A DNA stretch of 64,000 bases from Cryoendolithus antarcticus (GCA_002077065.1 NAJO01000018.1:744001-808000), one strand, 5' to 3'; positions 1 through 12,492 are shown, numbered from the stretch's first letter. Numbers and translations: made by a program. Notes: generated by a model not told the origin, from the sequence alone.

Positions 1-802
1 AAGCTTGGCGAGAGGTGCGAATAAAGACTAGGCTTCGAAAAATCCCGGTCGCCCCGTCGTCCCCTGGAGTCATCCCGCTCTTGACAAGGCTCGTGCCAGC
101 TGCCGAGCGATCTGACTTGCCAGCCCGTATCATTGCGAGTCAGCTACACTGTGCGATCGACGCTGCATATACCATCGCCAGCACTGCCAATTGGTCCGGC
201 GACAGGCATTGCAGACGCTGCGTCATTCACTTGCCCCGATGGGAATCGCGCCGACGATAGTCTGTTCCTCCGGACTAGACTCCCGGCCTTCCACTACCGA
301 CACTGCGGTTCTGCAGGATCACCTGCGGTCTTGGGCCTGTTGAGAGAGCACGCGCTGGGCGTGGCATTGCGATGGTACTCTCCGACCTGCGAGCACTGTG
401 CCCACGCGAAGCGTTTGAACCTGCTTGAGCCCTGTTCTCTGCTCCCTCGTCTGTTTGAAATAAGCAAGCAAGGTCAGTGCGCTGAAGTTCTCGAACGGAG
501 CATGTACCGTCACAGCGCTACGATCGTCGCGAACATGGCGCTATGCTCTCGCCTGACGGTGTGTACTTTGGAGTGCTGCTACTACGCCATTCGCTTTGGT
601 GTCTGTAGGATCGTTCTGCATCGAGATAGTGCTTGAGCAACAACTACAAAAGGCCTTTCAAAGATACTCGCCTATTCTGTTTCTTGAAGCGGCACTCGAG
701 CTTCTTGATTACGGCTGGGAGTCGCTTTCGTCTCAGTTTTGAAGGGACGCATATCACACCCTGATCTGGTGTCAACACAGTGCACGCTTCGATGCATGCA
801 GG
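1..802. other. Left-edge stretch without a recognisable gene
   Basis: Open frames here are short or lack an ATG (the longest, on the plus strand to about position 636, would have to begin at TTG). No domain, signal peptide or splice-consistent exon chain was recognised. It may contain the promoter of the rhodopsin-domain gene that starts at 803, or the end of a gene lying outside the window. Confidence 0.5.
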
Positions 803-2114
803 ATGGCTGTCACGGCACCCTTGATATCCAATCCAGCGGAAAACCGCGGACCAGTCCTCATCGTCTGGTTTGTGGCATTTGTGTGCGTTGCGCTTGCGTT
901 CATCGGGCTGCGCCTGGCTATCCGCATACACCGACAGCTCCTGGGCTGGGTAGGGCGAGCGTTGGATAGGTCAATTCCTATGAGCGAACAGCTAATAGCG
1001 ACTGCAGGACGACTTGACGATTGTGCTAGCCTCCATTGCATCAATCGCGCAGACGATCTTCGTCGGCATCGCTGTTCACCATGGATACGGCAGGCACATT
1101 GGCGATATCTCGAAGCCTGAGCTGAAGAAAGCCCAATTCTGGTTCTATATCTGTCAGATATGCTACAAATGCGTCATATGGCCGACAAAGATCTCCATCC
1201 TCTTGATGTACCTTCGGATCTTCGGCGACACGCCCTCGATACGAGCATATGGAATGAAGTTTCGCCACCTGGCATTGGGACTGATGGCGGTCGTAGTGAT
1301 TATCTTCATTGCAACGTCGGCCGTCGGAGTCTTCGCTTGTACGCCTGTACGGTTCTCTTGGGATAAGTCCATAGCGGGTGGGCATTGCGTACAGCAGATC
1401 CCTTGGTGGTACTCGTATGCTGCGTTGAACATCTCGACGGACATCGCAATTCTTGCGCTACCAATACCACTCATTCACGGTCTGATGCAGATCAAGAAGC
1501 GACAGAAGCTGATATTGACTGGGATATTCTTGCTAGGAGGATTGTGAGTGGTCTCTGTTTCCCGTGACGGGACTGGACTAATGTTGTGCAGCGTCTGTGT
1601 AGTCACGATCGTACGCATGACCACGCTTAAGACTGGCTCAGGCGCCGCAGACCCGACCTACAATGGAGTTGACACCCTGCAGTGGACCGGCGTGGAGACC
1701 AATGTTGGCCTCATATGTGCCTGTCTGCCTCTCCTTCGTCCGGTGCTCAACCGTGTCATCCCCTGGTTCGGTCAACGGACCGTGGCAGGGACCTACAACC
1801 GTCCGACAGCTCAAGCAGCTGTACCATATCATTCGAACAGTGCAGAGCGTAAGCAGCGCGCCACAACGAACGATCGAAGTTCATGGCAGAAGTGGACTAC
1901 GCAAGGTGACACGATGATCTTGAACGATATTTCTACGCATGGGCCGGAGAGTAGGAGCAGCAGTCAAGTGGGCATCACAGATGGGATCTTCAAGAAAGTA
2001 GATGTCGAGACTAAGGTTGAGAACCTGTATGATCTGGAGAATGAACGTGATCGGGAGCATGACAGAAGGGAGGTGCAAATGCCGGGGGCTACGGAGATGA
2101 GAAATGTTGTGTGA
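803..2114 (+). CDS. Fungal rhodopsin-domain (SAT4/PTH11-like) seven-helix membrane protein
   Basis: Inferred exons are 803-949, 1008-1543 and 1592-2114, giving 401 residues. The introns are 58 and 48 nt, with acceptors CTGCAG and GTGCAG. The protein has the order typical of this family: an N-terminal NRGP motif before helix 1, a GWDD junction leading into helix 2, and the late signature ETNVGLICACLPLLRP in the last helix. Seven hydrophobic segments are visible, followed by a polar cytoplasmic-type tail of about 130 residues. Family members are plasma-membrane proteins, sometimes called PTH11-like receptors, and are often found near secondary-metabolism genes. No ligand is known. Exon 1 ends exactly on a codon boundary, and splicing restores the conserved GW-DD motif, which supports the model. 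Confidence 0.85.
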
Positions 2115-2771
2115 AGTGGTTTCCATACGGGAGGTCGAGACGATCGATGTACATACATCTGGAATGATTGCTGTCATGTGCTGGAAGAGACTCTGCCAGC
2201 ATCATACTCGTTCCCAGTCTGGTCTTTCGAAGCATGCGCCAGCCCAACACTAGAGGCCGACTCAACAGCATTTGTTCCGGAGATGAGTATTTGGTGCTGG
2301 CTTCCAGTATCCTCCAACGACCTCCACGCCATCCCACGAGCTCATATCTCGATCGGCAGATCGTACGCCACGCTCATCGGCGGCACACCCCTGCATGCAC
2401 ACGGACACGGACCCTTGCAAGCTTGCATGGAGTCATCAAAACCAATCTGCGGCTGTGCAGTAGTTTCTGTCGTTTGATTATGTCCATACGATCCGTAGTA
2501 GTATGTTGCTGTGCAGATCGAGGTCCTCGATTGGCAGGTATGTAGCGAGCCGCACGTGACTGTCATGATGGTCCGCACGAAGAACGACTGCCGTGACCGC
2601 AGGCCGCTTGTATCGTTTGGAAGTAGAGGCACGTAGCGTGAAGTCATTCTCAAAGACAGCCGAAGTAGTAACGAGTAGCACCTCACTGCGATTGACCGCA
2701 TTGAATGGGAGCGCGAGTACCTACCACCTCTCCCTCAAGTCCCAATAATACTCCAGCGCCAGATAGGCAAA
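2115..2771. other. Intergenic region
   Basis: About 650 bp between two plus-strand genes. The opposite strand has a short cysteine-rich open stretch (about 2350-2430) without a convincing start or homology. I see no gene here; the right part should contain the promoter of the monooxygenase starting at 2772. Confidence 0.5.
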
Positions 2772-4221
2772 ATGTCAACAAGTCGCAAGGATGATTTCCA
2801 CGTGATCATCGTAGGAGCTGGTAAGGATTCTGCTCAATAGCTTCGAGCAGGTAGCTTTACTAACGTTGCTCTTCAGGTCTCTGTGGCCTCCTCATCGCTC
2901 AAGGTCTCAAGAAGCATGGCATATCATTCAGCATCTACGAGAAGGAGTCGACGGCTGGTAGATCGCGTGACTGGGGCATGGCCTACTTCTGGTCGGCGGA
3001 CTACTTGCCCTACCTACTGCCTGAGCAACTCGTAGACAGATTGCCGGAAGTGCAGGTAGATCCGTTCTACAAGGCGCAGCCCGTTGAGTCGATGACCGTC
3101 ACGAATGGACTGGACGGCAGTGCGATCAAGGTTGTGCCAAGTCCAGGTGGCAGGCGAGTGGGAAGGAAAGCGATCCGGAAGTTGTTTGCTGAGGGTGTTG
3201 ACATCAAGGTATGCTGATGCAATGTTATCTTTGTAATCGCGTGCTGATGAACCTCAAGTACGACCACAAGCTCGCATCCATATCATACCCTTCGAAGGAC
3301 AAAGTGATTGCAACCTTCGAGAATGGCATTACGGCCGTCGGCAGCATCCTCATCGGCTCCGACGGTGGCGGCTCAGCCGTTCGAAGATCTCTCTTGGGTC
3401 CACTCGCAGAGCCAAAGCGGCTCCCTTTGTACATGGTGAACTTCAATGCGCGATATCGCAACCCAGAACATGCCGTTTTCATCAGATCCGGGCTTCGTCA
3501 CTTCGTCGATCATGGCGTACATCCGAAAGGCATGTTCTTTCTGATGACGCTGCAAAGCGTACCAGATCCGAAGAAGCCAGAGACATGGAGCTTCCAGATC
3601 ACGATCACTTGGCCACCTGAGATGAGCCCGAACAGGGACAATCCTGAGCCGCCACACACGATCAAGGACTTGCAGGAGCTGACGAAGGACTGGCATAGTC
3701 CGAAGCGGGAAGCACTGCAGTGGCTTGGTGATGCAGAAGCGGTCGTGACGGACGGTTTCTTCGGCCAAAATGGAGAGCACTCCACTACCGCTGGGTTTGA
3801 CACTGATGTAGACCCGTGGCAAGTCGTGATACCGAGTGACCGAGTCTCAGTCTGGGTCCCGGAGCCGTGGGACAATCATGACGGCCGGACGACGCTCGTG
3901 GGTGATGCTGCGCATGCGATGACTTTCCATCGTGGTCAGGGTCTAAATAACTGCATTCGCGATGCCCGGGAGGTCGTAAGTCGGGTGGCCAGACACGTCA
4001 ACGGCGAGATCTCGCTATCGGATGCGGTCGCGGAGTACGAGTCGGAGATGCTGGACCGTGGAGCTGCCGAAGTGCGGACCAGTATGGAGCAGAGCCTGAA
4101 GTGCCATAATTGGGAAACGTTCCAAGACAGTCCAGTGATGAAGATCGGAGGTAATCCGATACGTGCTGTGGAGAACGCGGACTGGAAGAAGATCTTGGCG
4201 GAGCAGGCGCAGGCGGCGTAA
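2772..4221 (+). CDS. FAD-dependent class A monooxygenase
   Basis: Inferred exons are 2772-2820, 2877-3208 and 3259-4221, giving 447 residues. Intron 1 falls inside the dinucleotide-binding loop, and splicing completes the motif GAGLCG at the end of the first beta strand. Later the DG motif (GSDGGGSAVRRS) and the FAD-ribityl motif GDAAHAMTFHRGQG are present, so all three flavoprotein hydroxylase fingerprints are intact. Such enzymes use NAD(P)H and O2 to hydroxylate or epoxidise aromatic or polyketide substrates; the substrate cannot be read from sequence. There is no signal peptide or membrane anchor. A second, unrelated-looking FAD monooxygenase lies tail to tail at 4852-6405, which hints at a shared catabolic or secondary-metabolic role, but no synthase gene is nearby. 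Confidence 0.85.
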
Positions 4222-4851
4222 GGTGGGCCAGACCACGTAGCTGTCCGCCTCAGCACTCGATTTTGCGTGTAACCCATCTGTGTAACGTCACGCCAATATA
4301 GACGCTCTAATCACGTGTGGTATAAGATTAGCTGGATCAGCATCTCTGTACAAGATATCCCTCAGACCTCTATCCCATATAGCGAAGACTCCAAGTCTTG
4401 GCTGTCAGGAGCACTGAGCAGCTTAAACTCTTTGTATGATCAGTGTCTTGCGTGTTATACATTTCTTAGGCGATACATAAAAACGCTCACAGTCGATACT
4501 TTCTCCGCCAACGCCATCGCTCAATCAACGCTCACTAGAAATTGACCTGCTCCTGCCACAAATGACCCTCTCACAAGCGAAAACTTCGCTATCGCTTCCA
4601 CACTCTCGGAAGGCGCTATTGCACCGAAAGCACAATTACCGACCCATATGTCAGCGATCCTCGTTTTCCTGACGCCACGCAAGATCTAGAGTCTAATCGC
4701 AGTAAAGAAAATGGCAACGAGAAATGCGTGTAGTACGCGTTTCGTAGAAACGAGCATCACGGCGTCATCGAAATACGATCAGGTACGTCGTTGGTACAGT
4801 TTCGCTCTCGAGCCATATCGTTTGTCCAGCTGCCGATTGGTCTGCACAGAA
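4222..4851. other. Intergenic region between convergent monooxygenase genes
   Basis: About 630 bp separating the stop codons of two convergent genes; it should hold both 3' UTRs. It looks somewhat AT-rich (4260-4520) compared with neighbouring coding DNA. No gene or repeat was recognised. Confidence 0.5.
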
Positions 4852-6405
4852 TTAGCGACATATGTACAATGCTGGATGGTTGACCGAACACACATAGTCA
4901 ACGGCATCATGGCCACTGAGCCAGGCTTTCCAGTTTGGAGCTTCGAACGCGGGTAGGTCATCAATGTGGCGCTTGTCCCAGGGTTCGGCTTTGATCCACG
5001 CGTTGGCACTTGCAAAGGTAGAATCCCGCTTTTCTAACTCTGGCCCGCTAGTAAGTCTTGCACGCTCCCCTTTCGTAGCACTCCATTCCTGGACCAGGTT
5101 ACACCTCGGTCGTCGAATGTCTTCGAAGATCTTGAGTAGCTCGGGGATCTGTGTGGCGGCTTCTGCCCGGTCAAGACATGCGGATAGCGAGACTGCGTCT
5201 TCGATGGCCATACCACCGCCCTACTACAGTCAGTAATGCAATATGAGGTTTATAACACTATTTACATACTTGACCAGCCCATGGTAAAGAGGCATGGGCA
5301 GCGTCGCCGATCAGTATGAGTCGCCCACTCTCACCGATCCAAGTTGGCGGTCGGGCTTCTTTCAGTCCCCATACGTTGGCATCTGTAACGTGGGACAAGA
5401 CAAGCTTGATAGCAGGATCGTAATCTTTGTAGTACTTCTTGAAGCGTTCGATGTCTTGACGTCGCCCTGGTACGATAGAGTCGTTTCGCTCGCGTTGATG
5501 GCAACAGTCAAGGCCAAGGACCCGATCCGCACCTATGTCGACAACCACAGTCAGCAATGCTGAAGATGGGTCGGGAAGTGACACTTGCCTTGACGGACTG
5601 CCATCACCGCAATGCTAGACGACGGTCCGCACCAGAGGCTAATATGATTCATGAAATCCGCGGTCCTGACGTCCGACCTCACTGCGGCCTCTGGCACATT
5701 CGCACGGGTGATATCAATGCCACTATCGCGAACGCAGTCGGCGTCTTTGGCGATCGACTTGCGGATGATTGAATGTATGCCTGATCTTGAGTCAGTGATG
5801 CTGTGCGCCTGCACGACACAGTGCAAAGCAATTGATATGAGCGCAGGCGGGAGTATTGGCGTACCATCAGCACCTATGATGAGATCTGCAGTCATGCTTT
5901 CCTTGCCCTTGATAGTGAGCTTGGGAATTGCACCGTGGTCATCTACCGCTGTGACCAGGCAGCCGAGCCTGATGTTGACATTGAGGGCTATCGCTGCTTC
6001 GTGAAGAACACGCTGTAGGTCAGCTCTATGCATTGGTCGAAGCCTGTAAGTCGTGAGTGGATGCATATACTTGAGCGTGTGCTCCGTCCTCGGGTACTGC
6101 ACGTACGGGTATCCAAACTCGGCTTCGTGCGCGTCGGCGCTCGTCTGCGCAAGGAACGCGCCATTGTCGTGTCGTCGCGTGCTTGGGCCGTGAGGAATCG
6201 GGGCGCAATACCCTGACAATGTGTTGTAGACGCCCAAGCTATGCAAAGCGCGGTTTGCGTTGGCCTGTAAAACGATGATACCTCCTATTGGTCGTAGCTC
6301 GAAGGTAGCCTCCAGTAATGTGACGGTGTGGCCCGATCGTGCGAGAGCTATGGCTGCTGCAAGCCCGGCTATACCGGTTCCAACAATTATGATACGAAAA
6401 GGCAT
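4852..6405 (-). CDS. FAD-dependent monooxygenase, salicylate-hydroxylase-like
   Basis: Inferred exons on the minus strand are 6405-5865, 5780-5589, 5532-5270 and 5220-4852, giving 454 residues. Fingerprints are the N-terminal GTGIAGLAAAIALARSG Rossmann motif, the DG motif restored by intron 1 (GADGIHSIIR) and GDAAHASLPWAGQGGGMAIED, which spans intron 3. This order is that of class A flavoprotein hydroxylases of the salicylate 1-monooxygenase type, which decarboxylate or hydroxylate aromatics using NADH; the substrate is not known. Intron 2 (5588-5533) begins with GC instead of GT: the GT nearest the exon end gives a stop codon, while AG|GCAAGT keeps the frame. An ATG 18 codons upstream (6459) is in frame, but I prefer 6405 because the Rossmann fold starts three residues later. 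Confidence 0.85.
5533..5588 (-). other. GC-AG intron in the salicylate-hydroxylase-like gene
   Basis: This 56-nt intron has the donor context CAAG|GCAAGT, the best-known form of a GC donor, a perfect CTGAC branch point and acceptor ATAG. Using the alternative GT four bases further on shifts the frame into a stop within eight codons. Confidence 0.7.
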
Positions 6406-7471
6406 CGAGGTACGTCCTACTGCTGGCGATGGGTCTGTGGAGGCTGGTTGGCGATGCATACATGTATCATATCGCGATTGCAGACCGTTATTCGGAGAGT
6501 AGCGGTCAATAAACTGGCCAGTGCTCTCCAGATGTGGCTGCGCTGCCGTGAATCATGCTGTATCGCGACCCATTTCCCACTCCAGTCCCGCAGTTTGCCA
6601 CAAACCTCACACACTACCTCATAGTAAAACAAGCGGCTCGAGTGCACAGCGTACGGCTACGACGCGGACATGTGGCGAAGGAGTGAAGTACACGCATCGA
6701 ATCTGCCAATACTTCAGAGTCTCGTGGCTCAAATTGAGCTTTGACCGACCGGGGCGGGGAGGCGAAGCAACCGTATCCGAAGGACAGAAAGGGGTTCTTC
6801 GGTCTGGACCGACGAACGACATCGGCCTCAAGTTTTCGCCATCATTGTTGAGCATTGATCTTTGGGCATACGAGAACTAGAATGCCTGCGGAGCTCATGA
6901 CAAAGGTCTAGCAAGCAGAGTTGGTCGCCGTTACAGTCGGCACTAGGTACAGGGTAGACCGCATGTTCCGCCTGTTCGCTTCCTAGAGTCGGCTGCGATC
7001 CTGCCGCTGCACGCGAGCCAATGCAGCTTGTCCTCTGGCCGGGCGTGGTCTCATGATCTGGAGACTTGTTGTGTCGCTTGGGAGCACGCGGCTTACAGAC
7101 ACTCTTGTCCGCCTCACTCGCGGCTCAAGGTAGTTTGCCTGAACATGCAAGCTGCCCAACCTTTGCGTCCGCATGATGCAGAGGCCGCCTGCATGAAAAT
7201 ACGGGTATTGCTCTTACTATGTATTCAACGCCTTATATGCCCGTGGTGCTGGGGTGCGACCCTTCGTCAGGCGCAGCATTCGAAAGTAGACCGGTGAGCG
7301 TGGGATGATCTCCAGGTGCTGTTCACACATACACAAGGCTGGAACGCGACGTGGCAGGTATTCGCCCTGTTCGACAATTTCGGCCCAACGTTCTTCACAT
7401 GACGATTCGCTCAGGGATACATCTAGTACGACGATGCGCGCAGCCGTCTCAATTCTCGTGGGTCACCCACG
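6406..7471. other. Intergenic region between divergent genes
   Basis: About 1.07 kb between the starts of the minus-strand monooxygenase and the plus-strand NLR gene, so it should carry both promoters. Open frames present are short and unconvincing. No repeat was recognised. Confidence 0.5.
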
Positions 7472-10400
7472 ATGCGCTTTTTGAATCGTGGCAAAGATGG
7501 TCGCTTGGCCGTGACGGACGATCTGGTGGATCAGGCCGAATGGCCCACTTACGCGGTGCTTTCCCATACATGGCTCGCGGACAGCAGCGAGGAAGTCTCG
7601 TACAATGATGTGAAGAGTGGCACTGCGTGGCAGAAGACGAAGGGTTTCACGAAATTACGCTTTTGCGTCGACAGGGCGACCCAGGATGGAATTCACTATG
7701 TATGGATCGACACCTGCTGCATCGATAGATCGAGTGCGCCAGAGCTACAGGAGGCACTGGTGTCCATGTTTGCATGGTATCGAAAGGCCGTACGTTGCTA
7801 TGCATATCTTGCAGATGTCTCTACTACAGCAGACAGCAGCATAGAGTCGTGGCAGTTGGCATTCCGGAAGAGCAGGTGGTTCACGCGGAGCTGGACTCTT
7901 CAGGAACTTCTTGCACCGCGTTCAGTCGACTTCTTCTCGAGAGAGGGCATCCGATTAGGAGACAAGAAGACCCTGCAGGAATGTATCCACGAGATCACAG
8001 AGATCCCCATAGCAGCGTTACAGGGAGAGGATCTCTCAACTTTCTCTGTGTCCAGGCGACTATCGTGGGCGCGCCACCGGAAGGCAAGACGTAAGGAGGA
8101 CAGAGCCTATTCGCTGCTTGGCATATTTGGCATCTTCATGACGCTCATATACGGCGAAGGCGACCATGCATTCGTCCGCCTGCGTGCCAAGATCAACGAT
8201 CCTCAGCAGGTTAAAGACGTCAAAGGATTCGATCATCTACTGGCGACCTTACCGCTACATCCTTCCGCAGCTTTCGACTCCTGGAATCCACAGCACGAAA
8301 CCAAATGCTTGCCAGGCACTAGAGTCGAGGTGCTGGAAGAGGTGAAGCTCTGGGCCAACGGATGCGACGACAAGTTGATCTACTGGCTCAACGGAGTGGC
8401 AGGCTCTGGCAAGACTACAATAGCGCGAACGATTGCTAAGCACTATCAGGATCGGGGTCTCCTGGGAGGCAGTTTCTTCTTCTCTAAGGAGGGCGGAGCC
8501 AGCCACGGCGACAAATTCGTGACGACGTTGGCCGCGCAATTGGTGAAATGCGTTCCCGATATCACAGAGCACATTTGCAATGCCATAAGACAGAATGAAG
8601 ACATCGCAACTCGCGCACACGGAGACCAGTGGACCGAGTTGATTATGAAGCCACTCGCCGAGTGGCGAGGTACATCACCCGAGTCGCCCATCATCTTTGT
8701 GGTGGACGCATTAGACGAATGCGAAAGCAACCTGATTGTGCGCGAGTTCCTCCGACTTCTCGCTAAGGACAGACACTTAACGTCGTCACGTGTGCGAATC
8801 TTTGTAACAAGCCGGCCGCTGCAACATATCGGCAACGCTTTCAGTCGCATACCAGACACGGCGCGCCATGAATGTGTGCTGCACAACATCCAGTCTGATC
8901 TCGTGCGTCGCGATCTTGCCATCTACTTTCGAAGCCGATTCCGCACAATCAGCCTGGACCGTGGGATGCCTTCGTCCTGGCCAAGTGACGAGCAGATTTC
9001 TTGTTTGGTAAACTCATCAAATTGCCTGTTCGTCTGGGCAGCCACAGCTTGCGGATATATCGATACTAAAGGTCAGGCAGTTGATGAGCGTCTGCGCAGA
9101 CTCGTGGATGGACAACATACAGATACTGATCCCGGGACGGCCCTTGATAAGATCAATGTGAAAATCCTGCAGGATGCTATTCATTCTGGACCTGATGACG
9201 ACGAAGCAGCGGTCATCTACAGCAGACTGAGGAAGATCCTTGGGACGCTCTTCGTGCTGAGGACACCATTATCGCTCGAAGCGCTAGCTACTCTACTCGA
9301 TATGCCGTCGATCATGGTCGAAGAGACGGTAGAGCCGCTGAGCGCCATCATTGCGATGTACATGTCCAAGGAGGGTAAGCGCACGCTGAGATTGTCGCAA
9401 CCCTCATTCCGGGGGTTCTTGTTTGATGCCACTCGATGCACCGACTCACGCTTCTGGGTCGATGAGAAGAAAGCACATGAAGCCGTTGCTAGACATTGCC
9501 TGCGGTTGATGTCTACCATTTTGGGACAGAACCTATGCAAGCTGTCGCCACCTCAGATTCTAAGACAAGACGTGGAGCAAGCACTTCTCGAAAGATGCTT
9601 ACCACCTGAGTTACGGTACGCCTGCAGGTACTGGGTGGAACACTACCGTCGAGGCAGGATTCATGTTCGAGATGACGACGAGACTCACCGCTTCTACCTT
9701 TCGCACTTTGTTCACTGGCTGGAAGCGCTCAGCCTTATGGGCGAAAGCTCGGAAATGGCGACCATCACCAGGACATATCAGTCTCTTCTCAATGTAAGTT
9801 TACCACCCTAGCTAGACCATGTGGCCGCTTGCTGACACGATATTGAGCCCGCGGATAACCCGAAACAAGTACATTTCGTCAAGGACGCACGACGGCTCAT
9901 CGTTGCGTTCCAATCCCGGATAGACCGATCCCCACTGCAGGTGTACAGCTCAGCACTGTTGTACCTCAAACACTCTAATGTACTGCGGATTCACTTCTGG
10001 GATCAGATCAATCCTCTTCTAAAGACCGTAGTCATAGTGCAAGCCAATTCGCGGGAGGCAAAGGATGCGTACAATTTTGTCAACGACCTTGCCTTCACCC
10101 CAGACGGAGCCCAGCTTGTCTCGGGCTCGATCGATGAGCGTGTTCGAATATGGAATGTGGCAGATGAGATACCGCACACTCCGCTAAAGGGTCAAAGTGA
10201 TAAGATCAGCACCGTTGTCATATCGCCGGATGGCAAGTGGCTCGCATCAGGGTCCGACGACGGCACGATCTGGCTATGGGAACTCAAGACTAACCACTGC
10301 CATCGTGTTCTGAAGGGTCATACCGGATGGGTCAACGCGGTTGCATTCGCGTCGAATGGGACATTGTTGGCCTCGGGATCGATGGACGAGAGTGTCCTTC

Positions 10401-12064
10401 TATGGGACACAACGTCAACAGATCTTCCGAAGAAGTTGGAGTTCGCGGGTAGCGGTGTCAACGATGTCTCATTCTCAGCAGATGGCTCTCTGCTCGCCTC
10501 AGCGAATGTCGCCAACTCAATCGTCTTATGGGATGTCGCTACGCGCAGACTTCGGGTCGTGCTTGAGGGTCATGATGGACCCATCAACGCAGTACGCTTC
10601 TTACCTTATAGTAATCGGCTCGTGTCTGGATCGGATGACATGATCATCAGATTCTGGGACGTGACCGCAGGTACTGAGGTGAAGAAGATCGCTGGGCATA
10701 CGAGGAAGATCCTCGCGATTGCCTGCTCTCATGATGGCAAAACCGTCGCATCGGCATCGGAAGATAAGACTGCTCGAGTTTGGAATGCGCATACCGGAGA
10801 ACCTGTCTTCAAGCTCGATGACCATACAAGTGGGGTGAACGCAGTCGTCTATTCGCCTGACAGCAAGCTCATCGCGACGTGCTCTGCAGATGACGAAGTG
10901 AGGCTCTGGAATGCTCGGAGTGGGAGTATGCTCAACAGACTGCCCGATTTCGAAGGCATCATGATGAACGGAGAATCGCCCACACGCACACGGGCTCTTT
11001 CGAATGGACGACTTGACAATGCCGCTTTTGTCGGGAAGCCCAGCGGGCACACAAGCAAGGTCACAGCGTTGGCATACTCTCCGGGAGGCCGTCTTGTCGT
11101 GTCTGGCTCTCTGGACGCCACATTGAAGGTGTGGACAAAAGAGGGTATAGAGAGGTGTATGCTGATCGGTCATGCTGCGGAGGTCATGCACGCTGCATTT
11201 TCCCCGCAGGGCCACCAGATCGCCTCTGCATCAACCGACAAGACCGCACGGCTCTGGGATCCTGTCACTGGATCTCTGGTACACAAGCTCGAGGGACACA
11301 CCAAGACAGTTAATATAGTTCGCTTTTCACCAAACGGCCAATTCTTAGCATCTTGCTCCGCAGACGGTACAGTCCGACTATGGAGCACGGTGACTGGTCT
11401 GGCCATCGGCACTCTTCGTGGTCATTCGGAGACGCATCCAGTGAACGATGTTGCCTTCTCGCCAGACAGTAAACAGATTGTGTCCTGCTCTAGCGACATG
11501 ACGATATGCTTTTGGGACGTCCGAACTGCGCGAACGTTGTGGGCGGATGGTCTGCGGGCGCACGACGACTCCGTTACATCCGTGACGTTTTCTCTGGGCG
11601 GCAAGCGGATAGCTTCGTGCTCGTTGGATCGCACGGTCAAGATTTGGGACATTGCAGGTAACTTACAGCATACTCTAGAGGATCACACTGCTCCGACTCT
11701 TGCTGCAGCGTTCTCCCAGAATGGCAAACAACTTGTGTCGAGTGCTGAAGACGGGACGATCAGGGTATGGGACATTGACACTGAGTTCGAGCAGTGCGTG
11801 AAACTCATGGCTGCGCCCGTTCGGGCTCTGGCTTTTCTACCAAGTGGTGACGTGGTTCAGACAGATCGAGGGCTAGTCTGCATCTACCCGACTCCGTTAT
11901 CACCGATGCCTGCTTCGCGGGAGCCACTTGTCACTCAAGACTGGACGAAATGCGATCAGGCCTTGATGCCACAAGGGGATTACGAGGTGACAAGCGTTGC
12001 CACATTGGGCGACACAACAGTACTGGGTCATATTTCGGGAGCTCTCTCCTTCATCGGGTTCTGA
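7472..12064 (+). CDS. HET-NACHT-WD40 NLR-type receptor (HNWD/HET-E-like)
   Basis: Inferred exons are 7472-9793 and 9848-12064, with a 54-nt intron (GTAAGT...TTGAG), giving 1512 residues. The N-terminal HET domain (about residues 1-210) contains YAVLSHTW and YVWIDTCCID, typical of the death-inducing heterokaryon-incompatibility effector. The NACHT ATPase follows, with Walker A GVAGSGKTTIA near residue 307 and Walker B FVVDALDEC near 407. The C-terminal half (about 850-1430) has 13 clear WD40 repeats plus one degenerate repeat, enough for two seven-bladed propellers. Family knowledge: ligand sensing by the WD40 part triggers NACHT oligomerisation and HET-driven cell death in non-self recognition. 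The repeats are diverged from each other, unlike the near-identical, fast-evolving repeats of HET-E/HET-D. Without the splice, the coding region would read as two separate proteins. Confidence 0.9.
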
Positions 12065-12338
12065 CAATGCGACCCGGAAGGTGCAGCGGCGCAACTTCGC
12101 GTGGGACAGTATCTAGACGCATCTTCATCTTATCGACTGCTTCATCGTATCGACTAGGAGGGCGCGGTGTTGTAGACGGTCATCGATTCCTTTGCGCTAT
12201 ACTCACTCCGTTCTTGCTTATCATATGGTGAATGGATTCATTAGATACACGACATAGCTTTTCCTCGTCACGTGCTTTCCCGTTGAGCATAACCCTTTGA
12301 TTATTAGCCATGACTTCATTGTAAGCCAGTGATGGTAC

Positions 12339-12364
12339 CTTACATGTATATGCGTACATGTAAG
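12339..12364. repeat. Perfect inverted repeat (10-bp arms, 6-bp loop)
   Basis: CTTACATGTA is followed by a six-base spacer and its exact reverse complement TACATGTAAG. Each arm contains a further small palindrome (TACATGTA). It lies 275 bp after the NLR stop codon and could be an RNA hairpin in a 3' UTR or a dimeric protein-binding site; neither can be decided from sequence. Confidence 0.7.
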
Positions 12365-12492
12365 TAAATCCTACTTGTACGGATTGCTTCCAGCTTTTAC
12401 CGTAACCACGGCCAGCCCATGCGAAAATCACCTCCCATCCCGGTTGATTATACATTGAGCTGGGACATTACGTTCCTCAGAGGCTCCTGACA

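Noticed and set aside
133..636. 167-codon plus-strand open frame at the left edge
   Set aside because: It begins at TTG, not ATG, has no recognisable domain and shows no protein-like composition.
2342..2701. Minus-strand cysteine-rich stretch (QACKGPCPCACRG)
   Set aside because: It could suggest a small secreted protein, but there is no signal peptide, no supported start and the frame is short.
9794..9943. Two separate genes (HET-NACHT and WD40) instead of one
   Set aside because: A canonical 54-nt intron joins them in frame, and the linker reads as the usual region between NACHT and WD40 in this family.
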